A DNA stretch of 28,061 nucleotides. Source: a virus. A program made the translations under genes and the position numbers. Positions 20,268-28,061 of the stretch are shown piece after piece. Position 1 is the stretch's first letter. The number at the start of each line of letters is the position of its first letter. Location of the stretch: IMG/VR virus record IMGVR_UViG_3300031658_000078, positions 1-28,061 of that record; one strand, written 5' to 3'. Below the pieces are notes generated by a model. The model was not told where the DNA came from, searched no databases, and was given only the letters and a program-made list of their open reading frames with translations.

Positions 20268-20961
20268 CGCGGTAGGCGACGAAGGCGCTGGCGGCGACGC
20301 TGGCGAAGATGCTGGCGCTACAGGTGGGGCATTCGATACTGATGCCGCTACCGGTGGCGCGTTCGACCTTGAAGGTGAAGGCACCGGCGACGAAGGCGCT
20401 GCCGGTGACAAGAAAGAAGGGGACGACGACGACCCCGACGCAAGTAAGTCCGACGATGACAAGGGTGATGCTGCCTCCAAAAAAGAGGGCGCACCAGAAG
20501 CGTACGAGGATTTTCAACTGCCGGAAGGCACCGAAGCTATTGCTCCACTAATGGACGTGTTCAAAGCTGAGGCCAAAGAAGCGGGCCTCTCCCAAGAACA
20601 AGCCCAGGCGCAGCTGACTAACTTGGCGACTTGGAAGGCTCGCATCGACGAGCACCACGCCACTGAGGCAACTGACCATTGGCAGCAACAAGCAAATGAC
20701 TGGAGCGCACAGAGCAAGGCCCAGGGTGTAATGACTCAGGAGAACATGGCATTGGCAGGTCGCGGCCTATCGATGCTTGACTCAACTGACTCGGAACTGG
20801 GCAATACGCTGTCGATGCTGGGGCTGAACAAGCACCCTGCCATCATCCGAGCGTTTGCATCGTACGGTCGCCAACACGGTGACGCTGAGATTCATGACGG
20901 CAACTTGGGCGGCTCGAACAACTCGCCTGAGTCAGTCCTTTATGACCACCCAACTTCATAA
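20218..20961 (+). CDS. Capsid scaffolding protein
   Basis: This 247-aa, strongly acidic protein is the internal scaffold type of podoviruses. It has a short hydrophobic N-terminus (MLHKFLRTFLLLALRF) and an Asp/Gly/Ala-rich tract with two ATGGAFD units. The scaffold core PEAYEDFQLPEGTEAIAPLM is followed by KAEAKEAGLSQEQAQAQLTN and helices. It guides capsid assembly and leaves before packaging. It sits between the Bbp19-like gene and the capsid gene, as usual. The start ATG at 20218 is the only one upstream of the acidic tract; GAGG is nearby. The hydrophobic first 16 residues are unusual for a soluble scaffold. Confidence 0.85.
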   Translation: MLHKFLRTFLLLALRFNAVGDEGAGGDAGEDAGATGGAFDTDAATGGAFDLEGEGTGDEGAAGDKKEGDDDDPDASKSDDDKGDAASKKEGAPEAYEDFQLPEGTEAIAPLMDVFKAEAKEAGLSQEQAQAQLTNLATWKARIDEHHATEATDHWQQQANDWSAQSKAQGVMTQENMALAGRGLSMLDSTDSELGNTLSMLGLNKHPAIIRAFASYGRQHGDAEIHDGNLGGSNNSPESVLYDHPTS

Positions 20962-20982
20962 GACGACAGGACTACAAACCAA

Positions 20983-21981
20983 ATGGCTGGACTAGCAACA
21001 ACCCACCCGACCCTTGCGGACGTAGCTAAGACGCTCGACCCTGACGGCAAGGTGGCTTCTATCGTTGAGATTCTCAACGAGACGAATGAAATGAACGAAG
21101 ACGCGGTGTATCTGGAGGGTAACCTGCCTACTGGTCACCGGCACTCTATCCGCACCGGCATCCCGGTTCCTACATGGCGCGCTCTGTACGCTGGCGTCAG
21201 CCCTACTCGCAGCACGTCCGCTCAAGTCACCGACAACATCGGAACGCTTGAGGCGTACGCAGAGGTCGACAAGAAGCTCGCCGACCTGAACGGCAACACC
21301 AATGCATTCCGACTGTCCGAGGACCGGGCGCATATGGAAGGCATGAGCCAGGAACTTCAGTCCACGCTGCTGTACGGTAACGAAGGCACAGAGCCTGCTG
21401 CGTTTACTGGCCTTGCTCCTCGATACAACTCGTTGAGCGCTGCCAACAGCGACAACATCATCGACGCTGGCGGCACCGGCACTGATAACGGCAGCATCTG
21501 GCTGATTGTGTGGGGACCTAAGAAAGTCCACATGATTTATCCGAAGGGCTCCAAGGGTGGCATCTCGTCTGACGACAAAGGTCAGGTCACCATTGAAGAC
21601 ATCGACTCGAATGGTGGTGGCCGCATGGAGGCTTACCGCACCCACTACAAGGCTGATGCAGGTCTCGCGGTTGCTGACTGGCGCTACGCTGTTCGCATCT
21701 GCAACATCGACAAGTCCTTGCTGACCAATGACAAGGCTACCGGTGCTGACCTTGTTGACCTGATGGTGCAGTCGCTTGAGCTGCCGCCTAACCTGAACGG
21801 ACGAGTAGCGTTCTACGTTTCCCGCTCGATTCGCTCTATGCTGCGACGTCAGATGCTTGACGGCGTCAAGAACTCCACCCTCTCGTGGGAGAAGATTGCC
21901 GGTAAGCGGGTAATGACTCTCGGTGAGGTCCCAGTGCGCCGCGTCGATGCCTTGGCAGCTGACGAAGCTCGCGTCGTTTAG
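20983..21981 (+). CDS. Major capsid protein
   Basis: This 332-aa protein belongs to the BPP-1-type podovirus capsid family, which has the HK97 fold. It begins MAGLATTHPTLADVAKTLDP, includes EDAVYLEGNLPTGHRHSIRT, TGLAPRYNSL, IWLIVWGPKKVHMIYPKGS and AFYVSRSIRSMLRRQML, and ends with VPVRRVDAL. It forms the icosahedral shell. AGGA precedes the ATG, and the codons used are uniform, as for a highly expressed gene. The cement-type gene follows. Confidence 0.92.
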   Translation: MAGLATTHPTLADVAKTLDPDGKVASIVEILNETNEMNEDAVYLEGNLPTGHRHSIRTGIPVPTWRALYAGVSPTRSTSAQVTDNIGTLEAYAEVDKKLADLNGNTNAFRLSEDRAHMEGMSQELQSTLLYGNEGTEPAAFTGLAPRYNSLSAANSDNIIDAGGTGTDNGSIWLIVWGPKKVHMIYPKGSKGGISSDDKGQVTIEDIDSNGGGRMEAYRTHYKADAGLAVADWRYAVRICNIDKSLLTNDKATGADLVDLMVQSLELPPNLNGRVAFYVSRSIRSMLRRQMLDGVKNSTLSWEKIAGKRVMTLGEVPVRRVDALAADEARVV

Positions 21982-22022
21982 AACTTAGACGACCCACCCT
22001 CTAGCCAATAAGGAAAAGCACA

Positions 22023-22436
22023 ATGCTTATCGACTCGCGCCTGCGGTTCTCTAACGCGCAGGCAATCACGGCCACAGCTGACTCTACGTCGCACCTCGAC
22101 ATGGGCACGGCTAACAACATCGGAAAAGGCGAGCCAATGTTCTTGGTCGTCCTGTTGACCGTTGCCCCTGACAACGCCAACGGCAACGAGACCTATGAGT
22201 ATGTCCTTGAGTCGGACGATAATGCTTCGTTCAGCTCAGCGACTGACATCGTCACCATTGCTGGCGTCGCAGGCTCGCCTGCGGGGCATAAACATGTGGT
22301 GAGCGTGCCTTACTCAAATGAGCGCTACTTACAGATGCGTTACACGCTGGGCGGCACGACTCCTAGCGTAACCATCACTTCGTTCCTCACCAACCAAGAG
22401 CCTGAGTCCTGGGAGGCGTTCCCTGACGCTATCTAA
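22023..22436 (+). CDS. Bbp16-like capsid cement protein
   Basis: This 137-aa beta-rich protein begins MLIDSRLRFSNAQAITATAD, a signature of the Bbp16 family. KGEPMFLVVLLTVAP and YSNERYLQMRYTLGG follow. Bbp16-type proteins decorate and stabilise the BPP-1 capsid; the same place, directly after the capsid gene, is kept here. An AAGGA site precedes the ATG. A strong hairpin follows the gene. Confidence 0.8.
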   Translation: MLIDSRLRFSNAQAITATADSTSHLDMGTANNIGKGEPMFLVVLLTVAPDNANGNETYEYVLESDDNASFSSATDIVTIAGVAGSPAGHKHVVSVPYSNERYLQMRYTLGGTTPSVTITSFLTNQEPESWEAFPDAI

Positions 22437-22453
22437 CCAACGGTAGCAATCTA

Positions 22454-22482
22454 GCTGGCGCGTTCGACATGAGCGCGCCAGC
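22454..22482 (+). other. Hairpin after the capsid/cement genes
   Basis: GCTGGCGCG and CGCGCCAGC form a perfect 9-bp stem with an 11-nt loop. ATCAACC follows rather than a T-run. It may attenuate or protect the capsid mRNA. Confidence 0.6.
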
Positions 22483-22488
22483 ATCAAC

Positions 22489-22497
22489 CGACTAGAC
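22489..22497 (+). repeat. Recurrent intergenic motif CGACTAGAC, copy 5
   Basis: This copy lies directly after the hairpin and 16 bases before the next start. It extends as TCATAAGG, nearly as in the copy at 3622. Confidence 0.6.
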
Positions 22498-22513
22498 TCA
22501 TAAGGGTAAGACG

Positions 22514-22876
22514 ATGCCAAAGGCGCGAATAATTCTAGCGGAGGACAAGTTCGTGTTCTTCGGTGAACGTACAGGGGTGAGCCGCCGGTACGGTGGTGAC
22601 ATCATCGACTGCAGCGAGGCGCAGTTCAACAAAGCAACGATGGAGTGGTGCACGGCTCCCGGTGAAACGCCAGAAGCAGGCCATCAGCTCAGTAGCGATG
22701 ACCGGGCTGACGCTATTGCCAATTCAGTCACGCGGCTCGACCACTCCAACGATGAGCATTGGACGAATGCAGGCCTGCCTTCGATGGAGGCAGTGGAGAG
22801 CTTTGCTGGCTTTAACCTCACGCGCACCGAGCTGTCTGGACAGTTTCCTGACTTGAAGCGAGAGTCGGGCGACTAA
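22514..22876 (+). CDS. Hypothetical virion-region protein
   Basis: This 120-aa protein begins with a strand-rich part (ARIILAEDKFVFFGERTGVS). It ends with LDHSNDEHWTNAGLPSMEAV, then ESFAGFNLTRTEL and FPDLKRES. The D..HWT..G.P.M..V....G...TR.el...P.f.R pattern recurs in phage head-region proteins of unknown role. AAGGG lies before the ATG. Confidence 0.7.
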   Translation: MPKARIILAEDKFVFFGERTGVSRRYGGDIIDCSEAQFNKATMEWCTAPGETPEAGHQLSSDDRADAIANSVTRLDHSNDEHWTNAGLPSMEAVESFAGFNLTRTELSGQFPDLKRESGD

Positions 22877-22900
22877 ACCTTCTTGGCATTTATCAAACGA

Positions 22901-22924
22901 CAAAGGGGGCATAGGCTCCCTTTG
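22901..22924 (+). other. Hairpin between head genes
   Basis: CAAAGGG and CCCTTTG form a perfect 7-bp stem with a 10-nt loop. GCCGCATC follows, so no classical T-run; it is a possible attenuator. Confidence 0.45.
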
Positions 22925-22944
22925 CCGCATCTGGAGATTAACAA

Positions 22945-23232
22945 ATGGCAGACTTAAAGATACCGGCGCGAAAGGAAGACAATCAACCTTACGTCGAGAA
23001 GGACCGCTACCCGTCCGCGTACCTATCACAGGACGCAGCTGAAGCGGTGCTCGCACAGGGCGTCAAGATAGGCGGTGAGTACACCGGCACAGTCAAGGTC
23101 CGCATAGCTGGTGCTAACCAGAGCGCCAGCAACGACTACACCAGTCTCGACCTAGAGCTTCTTGACCTGACACTAGTTGTCGAGCCTGAGAAGACCGAGG
23201 ACGACCACGCCAAAACTTTGTTCGGGAGCTAG
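22945..23232 (+). CDS. Small virion-region protein
   Basis: This 95-aa, strand-rich, acidic protein includes KEDNQPYVEKDRYPSAYLSQ and YTSLDLELLDLTLVVE. GGAG precedes the ATG. The short gap to the adaptor gene (3 bases) suggests a shared transcript. No family was recognised with certainty; a head-assembly or head-stabilising role is possible from the position only. Confidence 0.65.
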   Translation: MADLKIPARKEDNQPYVEKDRYPSAYLSQDAAEAVLAQGVKIGGEYTGTVKVRIAGANQSASNDYTSLDLELLDLTLVVEPEKTEDDHAKTLFGS

Positions 23233-23235
23233 ACA

Positions 23236-23871
23236 ATGGCAGGCAGCGCTGTAGAGATTTGCAATCTGGCACTCGCTAACTGCGAGGCCGATGGCACCAT
23301 TGAAACAATCGACCTGGGCAACATCGACCCAGAGGACATCGGCGAAGAGGAGCGTCTGTGTGCGCAGTGGTATGAGCCGCTGCGCCTACAGGCACTGCGT
23401 GACCATGAGTGGAACTTCGCAGTTAACGACATAGCCTTGACCGCACTGGCTAGCTACGTGGCGATTGATACGCGATGGGCCTACGGCTACCAGATGCCTA
23501 ATGGGGTGAGGTTCTGGCGCATCATCAACCCGGTCAACTCATCCCCGGTTAACTTTCGCATCATCAACGATGACCGCGAAGGCATCGAGCAGATGGTAAT
23601 ACTGACCAACGAAAGCAACGCCATTGGCACGTTCAGCCGAGACGTAACTGACCCGACTAAATTCGACTCTCAGTTTGTGCTTGGCTTCTCGTGGCTTATA
23701 GCTGCGCACATCTGCGGCTCGCTCACCGGCTCACGCGTCAACCGTCAGCACTGCTTAGCAATGTATGGCTCGTTCATGCCTGCAGCCAAGGCAGACGACG
23801 CCAACGAGCAGAAAGACAATCCAGCATACGAGTCTGAGACTATAGCCAGCTGGCACTCGGCAAGGACATGA
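23236..23871 (+). CDS. Tail tube adaptor (tail tubular protein A-like)
   Basis: This 211-aa protein matches the T7 gp11 / tail tubular protein A style: AVEICNLALANC at the start, then CAQWYEPLRLQALRDHEWNF (the C..wY...R...L..h.W.FA signature), and later FVLGFSWLIAAHIC. It joins the portal to the short tail. GGAG precedes the ATG. The gene overlaps the following small gene (ATGA). Confidence 0.85.
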   Translation: MAGSAVEICNLALANCEADGTIETIDLGNIDPEDIGEEERLCAQWYEPLRLQALRDHEWNFAVNDIALTALASYVAIDTRWAYGYQMPNGVRFWRIINPVNSSPVNFRIINDDREGIEQMVILTNESNAIGTFSRDVTDPTKFDSQFVLGFSWLIAAHICGSLTGSRVNRQHCLAMYGSFMPAAKADDANEQKDNPAYESETIASWHSART

Positions 23872-24068
23872 GCATGCTTCCCTTGAAGTATCACCACGAC
23901 GTCCGCTGTCATCGCTGCACTTTGACGATACCGGCAGGCACTGAAATCAAGTACTGGCGCGGTACTCGTGAGTTCATCATTATCGATGGCGAGCGAGTCA
24001 GCGCGCCTAAGAAGGTCGACAGGGTTTACTGCGACGCGATGTGCAGTAACGAGGACATCAACAGATGA
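23868..24068 (+). CDS. 66-aa zinc-ribbon-like protein
   Basis: It contains VRCHRCTLTIPAGTEIKYWR near the N-terminus and VYCDAMC near the end, a C-x2-C ... C-x3-C metal site. RC..C...I..G...KY.R is a common theme in small phage ribbons. The gene is coupled on both sides by ATGA overlaps, between the adaptor and nozzle genes. No structural role is established. Confidence 0.7.
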   Translation: MSMLPLKYHHDVRCHRCTLTIPAGTEIKYWRGTREFIIIDGERVSAPKKVDRVYCDAMCSNEDINR

Positions 24069-26890
24069 GCAAGAAGGCGCAGGTTTCATTTGGTAGCGGC
24101 GAAATATCTCCGGCGCTCTACGCGCGGAGGGACCTAGACAAGCATGAGTCCGCGCTGGCCTCGACTAAGAACTGCTTTATCTCACCAGAGGGTGGCATCA
24201 GTAATCGCCAGGGCTTGCACTACGCTGAGACAATCAAGAACATCTTGAGTGAAGGCGCTCGGCTCATTCCGTTTGCTTTCAACGTAGAGCAGCAGTATGC
24301 GCTTGAGTTCGGTGACTACTACATGCGAGTCATCCGCAATGGCTCATACGTCTACGAGGCAGCCAAGACAATCGTAGGCATCACTAAGGCCTCTCCTGGC
24401 GTCGTTGAGATAACGTCGCATGGCTACACTGACGGAGACCAACTGTACTTTTCCGACGTAGCTGGGATGCCTGAGCTGAATAATCGCTCGGCCCTGGTGG
24501 CGAACGGCGCAACGAATACCTTTGAGCTAACTGACTTCGACGGCGTTGCAATCGACACCAGCGGATATTCAGCGGCCGCAACGAACGGCAGCTCAGCCAA
24601 GGCCTACGAGATTGTCTCGCCCTATTCAGTCGCGGTACTCCAGCAAGACCCTAACGACCCGACCAAGCCGGGGCTCAAGTACACGCAGTCTCAAGACACG
24701 ATGACCATCACGCTGAAAGGCTTTCCGACATACAACATTACTCGGACAGACCATGACGCCTGGACGCTACTGCCTGAGGTCTACAGCCCGACGCAGGCAG
24801 GGCCAACAGCCATCGACATAACTCCAGCTGCGACCGGCGCGGCCACCACCGCTTACAAGGTGACCGCTGTCGATGCGGAGGGGGAAGAAGAGTCGCTGCC
24901 TGGGCGCTCCAATACGACGTTCACGATTACCGGAGCAACCAACGCGAGCCCGTGCGTGATTACTGTCGGCACCACTCCGACCAGCGACGTCGGCGACGAG
25001 GTGGAGATTGACAGCGTAGTCGGCATGACTCAGCTGAATGACCGGCGCTTTATCGTGGACGCAGTGAGCGGCAACGATATCAGCCTGCGCGATGAAGACT
25101 CGACCGACCATACGGCGTACGCATCGGCAGGCACGCTGTATGCAACTTACGATGAGATAACCAATTCACATGTCACGGCCAACAACTCAATAGCATTCAC
25201 GGCCGCAGCTAACGCGAGCAAGTACAACATCTACCGGCGCGAGGATGGGCTCTTCGGTTTTATTGGCTCGACCCAAGGACCTCCGTTCGTTGACAACAAC
25301 TCGGAAACCATCGAAGACGAGAGTGATACGCCGCCGATATTCCGCGACCCGTTCCAGGCGGATGGGGACCGGCCGCAGACGACCACGTTCTTCGAGGCAC
25401 GCAAGGCCTATGCTGGCAGCGCCCTAGGCCCGCAAGAGTTTCACCTGTCAAGAACGAATGCGTTTAACAACTTTGCCTACAGCTCGCCGCGTCGAGCAAC
25501 GGACGCAATCCAGCGCACCATCAACTCACGACAGATTAACGAGATACGGCATCTGGTACCGCTGAACAATCTACTGCTACTAACGTCAGGCGCTGAGTGG
25601 CGTGTGTTCGCTGGCTCGGAAGACTCCATCACTCCGAACAGCATCATAGTGAAGCCGCAGACTCATCACGGCTCAAGCCATGTGCGTCCGCTAATCATTG
25701 GCGGCTCTGTGCTTTTCGTCCAGCGCCAAGGCAACATCGTCCGCGACCTGCAGTACCGACTGCAGAACGACAGCTACCAGGGCGACAATCGCTCCCTGCT
25801 GGCTCGGCACCTGTTCGAGAATAGACGGGTTGTCGAGTGGGACTATTCAGAAGTACCCGACTCCCTGGTATGGGTAGTAATGACAGACGGCAAGCTGCTG
25901 TCTATGACTTACGTGCCAGAGCAAGAGCTTTATGCGTGGACGTCTCATGAGACGCGCGGGGACGTCGAGTCGTTGTGCATAGTCGAAGAGTCTAACGACC
26001 CGATAATTTATATGATTGTGAAGCGGACCGTTGGCGGCAAGACCCGGCGCTTCATTGAGTACTTAAGGCCTCGCCTGTTCGATGAAGAGTCAGACGCAAA
26101 GTTTCTGGATTCGATGCTGACGCTTGACAACCCAGTAACCATAACCGGGTTCACCAGCGCCAGCCCTTGCGTCGTAGAGGCAACTGCCCACGGGTTTCTC
26201 GACGGAGAAGTAATCGACATCTCCAAGGTCAGGGTGCTCCAAGACGCATCGGCGAGCGACGCCAACGAAAGCGACAAGCTTCTGAACCCGTACCGATACG
26301 CGCCCATCAATCGAGACGGCTGGGTTGCCGCCAACGTCACGGCTAACACGTTCGAGATAACTGACTCTGACGGTGGCGCGGTTGACGGCAGCAGCTGGCG
26401 CTTGTACGCGGACAGCGGCGAAGCGCGCAAGGCAGTGACCGAGGTCTCTGGGCTTCATCACTTGGCTGGCTCGACAATCACCGCGCTGGCTAATGGTAAC
26501 GTCATCACCGGGCTAGTAGTTTCTGCCACCGGACAGATAACACTGCAAGCCCCGGCTAGTCGCATCCATGCTGGTGTGCCCTACTACGCTGAATTCGAGG
26601 CCCTAGACATTGAGTTTGATGATGACGATGGCACGTCGACCGGACGCAAGCGCAAGGTGTCACGCGTGTTTCTCAACGTCGACAGAACCAGAGGCATAGC
26701 GGCAGGCCCAACACGAGGCAAACTGACCAACGCCAAAGAGGCGCGCGACAAGATGACCACTGGAGCTATCAGCATAAGCATCCGACCCAAACACGACCGG
26801 GGTGGTCGCTATGTCGTCAGGCAAGCTAACCCATTGCCAATGACTGTTCTTTCCGCGACACCTGACTTCAACGCAGAAGAGGACGGCTAA
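24065..26890 (+). CDS. Large tail nozzle/tubular protein with three FCCH-like repeats
   Basis: This 941-aa protein starts with the signature of podovirus tail nozzle (gp12-like / BPP-1-type) proteins: FGSGEISPALYARRDLDKHE, CFISPEGGISNRQG and ARLIPFAFNVEQQYALEFGD. Three inserted modules resemble the E1 FCCH domain, at residues ~105-175, 288-357 and 692-782. Each opens with a [TAK]-ASP-C/G-V-V/I string, and in each a D/N-x-F-E-L/I-type strand can be seen. Between the first two and after the second, an FN3-like stretch occurs (AYKVTAVDAEGEEESL; YNIYRREDGLFGFIGSTQGP). The protein would form the distal tail tube. It is in the expected place after the adaptor. Confidence 0.85.
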   Translation: MSKKAQVSFGSGEISPALYARRDLDKHESALASTKNCFISPEGGISNRQGLHYAETIKNILSEGARLIPFAFNVEQQYALEFGDYYMRVIRNGSYVYEAAKTIVGITKASPGVVEITSHGYTDGDQLYFSDVAGMPELNNRSALVANGATNTFELTDFDGVAIDTSGYSAAATNGSSAKAYEIVSPYSVAVLQQDPNDPTKPGLKYTQSQDTMTITLKGFPTYNITRTDHDAWTLLPEVYSPTQAGPTAIDITPAATGAATTAYKVTAVDAEGEEESLPGRSNTTFTITGATNASPCVITVGTTPTSDVGDEVEIDSVVGMTQLNDRRFIVDAVSGNDISLRDEDSTDHTAYASAGTLYATYDEITNSHVTANNSIAFTAAANASKYNIYRREDGLFGFIGSTQGPPFVDNNSETIEDESDTPPIFRDPFQADGDRPQTTTFFEARKAYAGSALGPQEFHLSRTNAFNNFAYSSPRRATDAIQRTINSRQINEIRHLVPLNNLLLLTSGAEWRVFAGSEDSITPNSIIVKPQTHHGSSHVRPLIIGGSVLFVQRQGNIVRDLQYRLQNDSYQGDNRSLLARHLFENRRVVEWDYSEVPDSLVWVVMTDGKLLSMTYVPEQELYAWTSHETRGDVESLCIVEESNDPIIYMIVKRTVGGKTRRFIEYLRPRLFDEESDAKFLDSMLTLDNPVTITGFTSASPCVVEATAHGFLDGEVIDISKVRVLQDASASDANESDKLLNPYRYAPINRDGWVAANVTANTFEITDSDGGAVDGSSWRLYADSGEARKAVTEVSGLHHLAGSTITALANGNVITGLVVSATGQITLQAPASRIHAGVPYYAEFEALDIEFDDDDGTSTGRKRKVSRVFLNVDRTRGIAAGPTRGKLTNAKEARDKMTTGAISISIRPKHDRGGRYVVRQANPLPMTVLSATPDFNAEEDG

Positions 26891-26891
26891 C

Positions 26892-27359
26892 GTGCAAAGC
26901 ATCGCAACGACCAGGGCTCACATTGACGAGATGGGAGTCAACGCCCGAGAGGTAGACAAAGTCGAGGCTCAGCTGCTTATGCCTGGGTACGAGTTCAGCG
27001 AGCTTCTACTCAAGACTTGGTACAGCGCTAGCTGCTCGTGGTCGCTTATTGACGGGGACGACCAACTAGTTGCGGTGCTCGGCTGCAACGACGTCACGAC
27101 GAGTGACCGTCCGAGTCATGGCGTGGCATGGCTAATCGGCACTGAACTAGTGCCGCTCAGTCCCATCGCGTTCTACCGTCAGTGCGTGACGCATTGGAAC
27201 CTGATGCACGAGCAGTTCGACGTGCTGGTAAACTTCATTTGGACCGAGCACAAAGAGTCGCTACGGTTAGTGGAGCATTTGGGCGCTACCCTTCTATGGC
27301 AGAAGGCATTGACCGTGAGCCCTGGCAATAAATTCGTACCATTCAGGAGCCAGCGCTAA
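26892..27359 (+). CDS. GNAT-like internal virion protein (gp13/DUF2833-like)
   Basis: This 155-aa protein, starting with GTG two bases after the nozzle stop, has the acetyltransferase-like plan of the T7 gp13/DUF2833 group: a beta core (SCSWSLIDGDDQLVAVLGCN), GVAWLIGTELV, a helical part (FYRQCVTHWNLMHEQFDVLV) and HKESLRLVEHLGATLLW near the end, the last resembling a GNAT C-terminal motif. No acetyl-CoA P-loop (RxxGxG/A) is evident, so enzyme activity is doubtful. Position, before a gp14-like gene, supports an internal virion or assembly role. Confidence 0.7.
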   Translation: MQSIATTRAHIDEMGVNAREVDKVEAQLLMPGYEFSELLLKTWYSASCSWSLIDGDDQLVAVLGCNDVTTSDRPSHGVAWLIGTELVPLSPIAFYRQCVTHWNLMHEQFDVLVNFIWTEHKESLRLVEHLGATLLWQKALTVSPGNKFVPFRSQR

Positions 27360-27934
27360 TGTGCCTTGACCCAATAACCCTAGCGACAATCTCGACCGTA
27401 GCATCCATCGGCGGCACTGTTTCTTCAGTCATGGGGGCATCAAAGAAAGCGAAAGGCGACAGGGCCGCGCTTCAGTACGAGGCAGCAGTCCACAAGCGCA
27501 ATCAGGAGCTGGCCGAATGGAAGGCAGCCGACGCAATCGACCGCAGCAAGAAGGCAGCTAGTGAGCACAGAATAAGAGGCGCTCAGTTCAAGTCCGGCCA
27601 GGAGGCGCAGATTGCAGCTAACGGATTTACTGTCGGTGCTGGCGATGAGGTATTCATCTTGGCTGACACTGCTGCCAATACCGACCTAGATGCCAGGACA
27701 ATTATAAACAACGGCGAGCGTGAGGCCTTCAGCTTCAAGGTCCAGGGCGCTGGCTTTGGGAGTCAGTCCGAGCAGGCAAGCAGGCAAGCAGGCAACGTTC
27801 GTTCTGGTGCGTTTGGCGCGCTCATCTCTGGCGCGTCGGGAGTGGCTAGCAAGTGGATGAAGTACAACCGAGACAGCGCACCGGCCGGACCGGTCGACCC
27901 GTCGCCCAACTTTCAAATACCGAGCTTCACATAA
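27359..27934 (+). CDS. Internal virion protein B (gp14-like)
   Basis: This 191-aa protein begins MCLDPITLATISTVASIGGT with an early hydrophobic/small-residue helix. It continues with a helical, charged middle (HKRNQELAEWKAADAIDRSK) and the NGFTVGAGDEVF string that fits the A.NG...G.G pattern of T7 gp14-like proteins. These proteins are ejected with DNA and form part of the trans-envelope channel. The start overlaps the previous stop (TAATG). Confidence 0.75.
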   Translation: MCLDPITLATISTVASIGGTVSSVMGASKKAKGDRAALQYEAAVHKRNQELAEWKAADAIDRSKKAASEHRIRGAQFKSGQEAQIAANGFTVGAGDEVFILADTAANTDLDARTIINNGEREAFSFKVQGAGFGSQSEQASRQAGNVRSGAFGALISGASGVASKWMKYNRDSAPAGPVDPSPNFQIPSFT

Positions 27935-28061
27935 TGGCAACAGTCCCACAGTCAGAACGACAGATTAAGGCCCAGGCGATTGACGGGCGAGTGAGTCTCA
28001 GTGGAGCAAGGCGCGGCGCGTTTGCTTCGGGAAAGGCAGAGACCCAGCTCGGTAGGGACCT
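27934..28061 (+). CDS. Start of next virion gene, cut by window end
   Basis: The ATG at 27934 overlaps the gp14-like stop (TAATG), and the frame is open to the end of the window (42 codons). It begins MATVPQSERQIKAQAI. The position suggests an internal virion protein of the gp15/gp16 type, but there is too little sequence to say. Confidence 0.6.
   Translation, partial: MATVPQSERQIKAQAIDGRVSLSGARRGAFASGKAETQLGRD

Noticed and set aside
20992-21645. Leftward 217-codon ORF
   Set aside because: It is antisense to the major capsid gene, an effect of codon bias.
26892-27359. Active N-acetyltransferase
   Set aside because: The fold pattern is GNAT-like, but the acetyl-CoA loop is not evident; the T7 gp13-like context makes a structural or assembly role more likely.
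17876-28061. Diversity-generating retroelement, suspected because the head module resembles BPP-1
   Set aside because: No reverse transcriptase, template/variable repeat pair or tropism-type protein is visible in the window; it would have to lie beyond the right end.

Overview
The window is a continuous piece of a tailed, short-tailed (podovirus-type) bacteriophage genome. No host chromosomal genes are seen. Genes are packed tightly, with many ATGA and TAATG stop/start overlaps and purine-rich GAGAGA or AGGAG ribosome binding sites. The host cannot be named from the sequence; the base composition and families fit a phage of a Gram-negative, probably proteobacterial, host.

Layout. (1) Positions 1-7930 are a leftward operon of early/replication genes ending in a terminator at 28-58: a Cas4/RecB-like PD-(D/E)XK nuclease, a single-strand binding protein with a Q/N-rich linker and the DDDIPF tip, a small membrane protein, a Ref/HNH-like protein, a DUF1367-like protein, a DUF6011-like zinc protein, a shortened beta-clamp (DnaN)-like protein and several unknowns. 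Candidate sigma70-type promoters lie at 7965-7993, 4292-4321, 2061-2089 and (weaker) 1516-1544. (2) Positions 7931-8058 are a divergent control region with a perfect 12-bp palindrome. (3) Positions 8059-11376 run rightward: a small HTH protein, a RusA-like resolvase, an O-like replication initiator carrying repeats that look like an origin, and a fused primase-helicase. (4) Positions 11377-11930 hold a good promoter, a 45-aa ORF, a normal tRNA-Glu(TTC) and two or three abnormal tRNA-like genes. (5) Positions 11929-17864 are the packaging module. The small and large terminase genes are separated by about 3.8 kb of eleven small unknown genes, several of which look like diverged copies of each other. 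(6) Positions 17876-28061 are virion genes: portal, Bbp19-like, scaffold, major capsid, Bbp16-like cement, tail-tube adaptor, a large tail nozzle-like protein with three FCCH-like repeats, and T7 gp13- and gp14-like internal virion proteins. The last gene is cut by the window end. The portal-Bbp19-scaffold-capsid-Bbp16 order matches Bordetella phage BPP-1.

How it works together. The replication genes (initiator, primase-helicase, SSB, clamp, nuclease, resolvase) flank the divergent control region on both strands. No DNA polymerase is visible, so the phage probably recruits a host polymerase, perhaps through its clamp-like protein. Late genes are all rightward and probably start from the promoter just before the tRNA cluster. 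Integrase, lysis, tail-fibre and reverse-transcriptase genes are not seen here, so lifestyle is undecided. No gene-free stretch exceeds 300 bases; the largest are 11575-11928 (RNA genes), 6044-6198, 8687-8827 and the control region.
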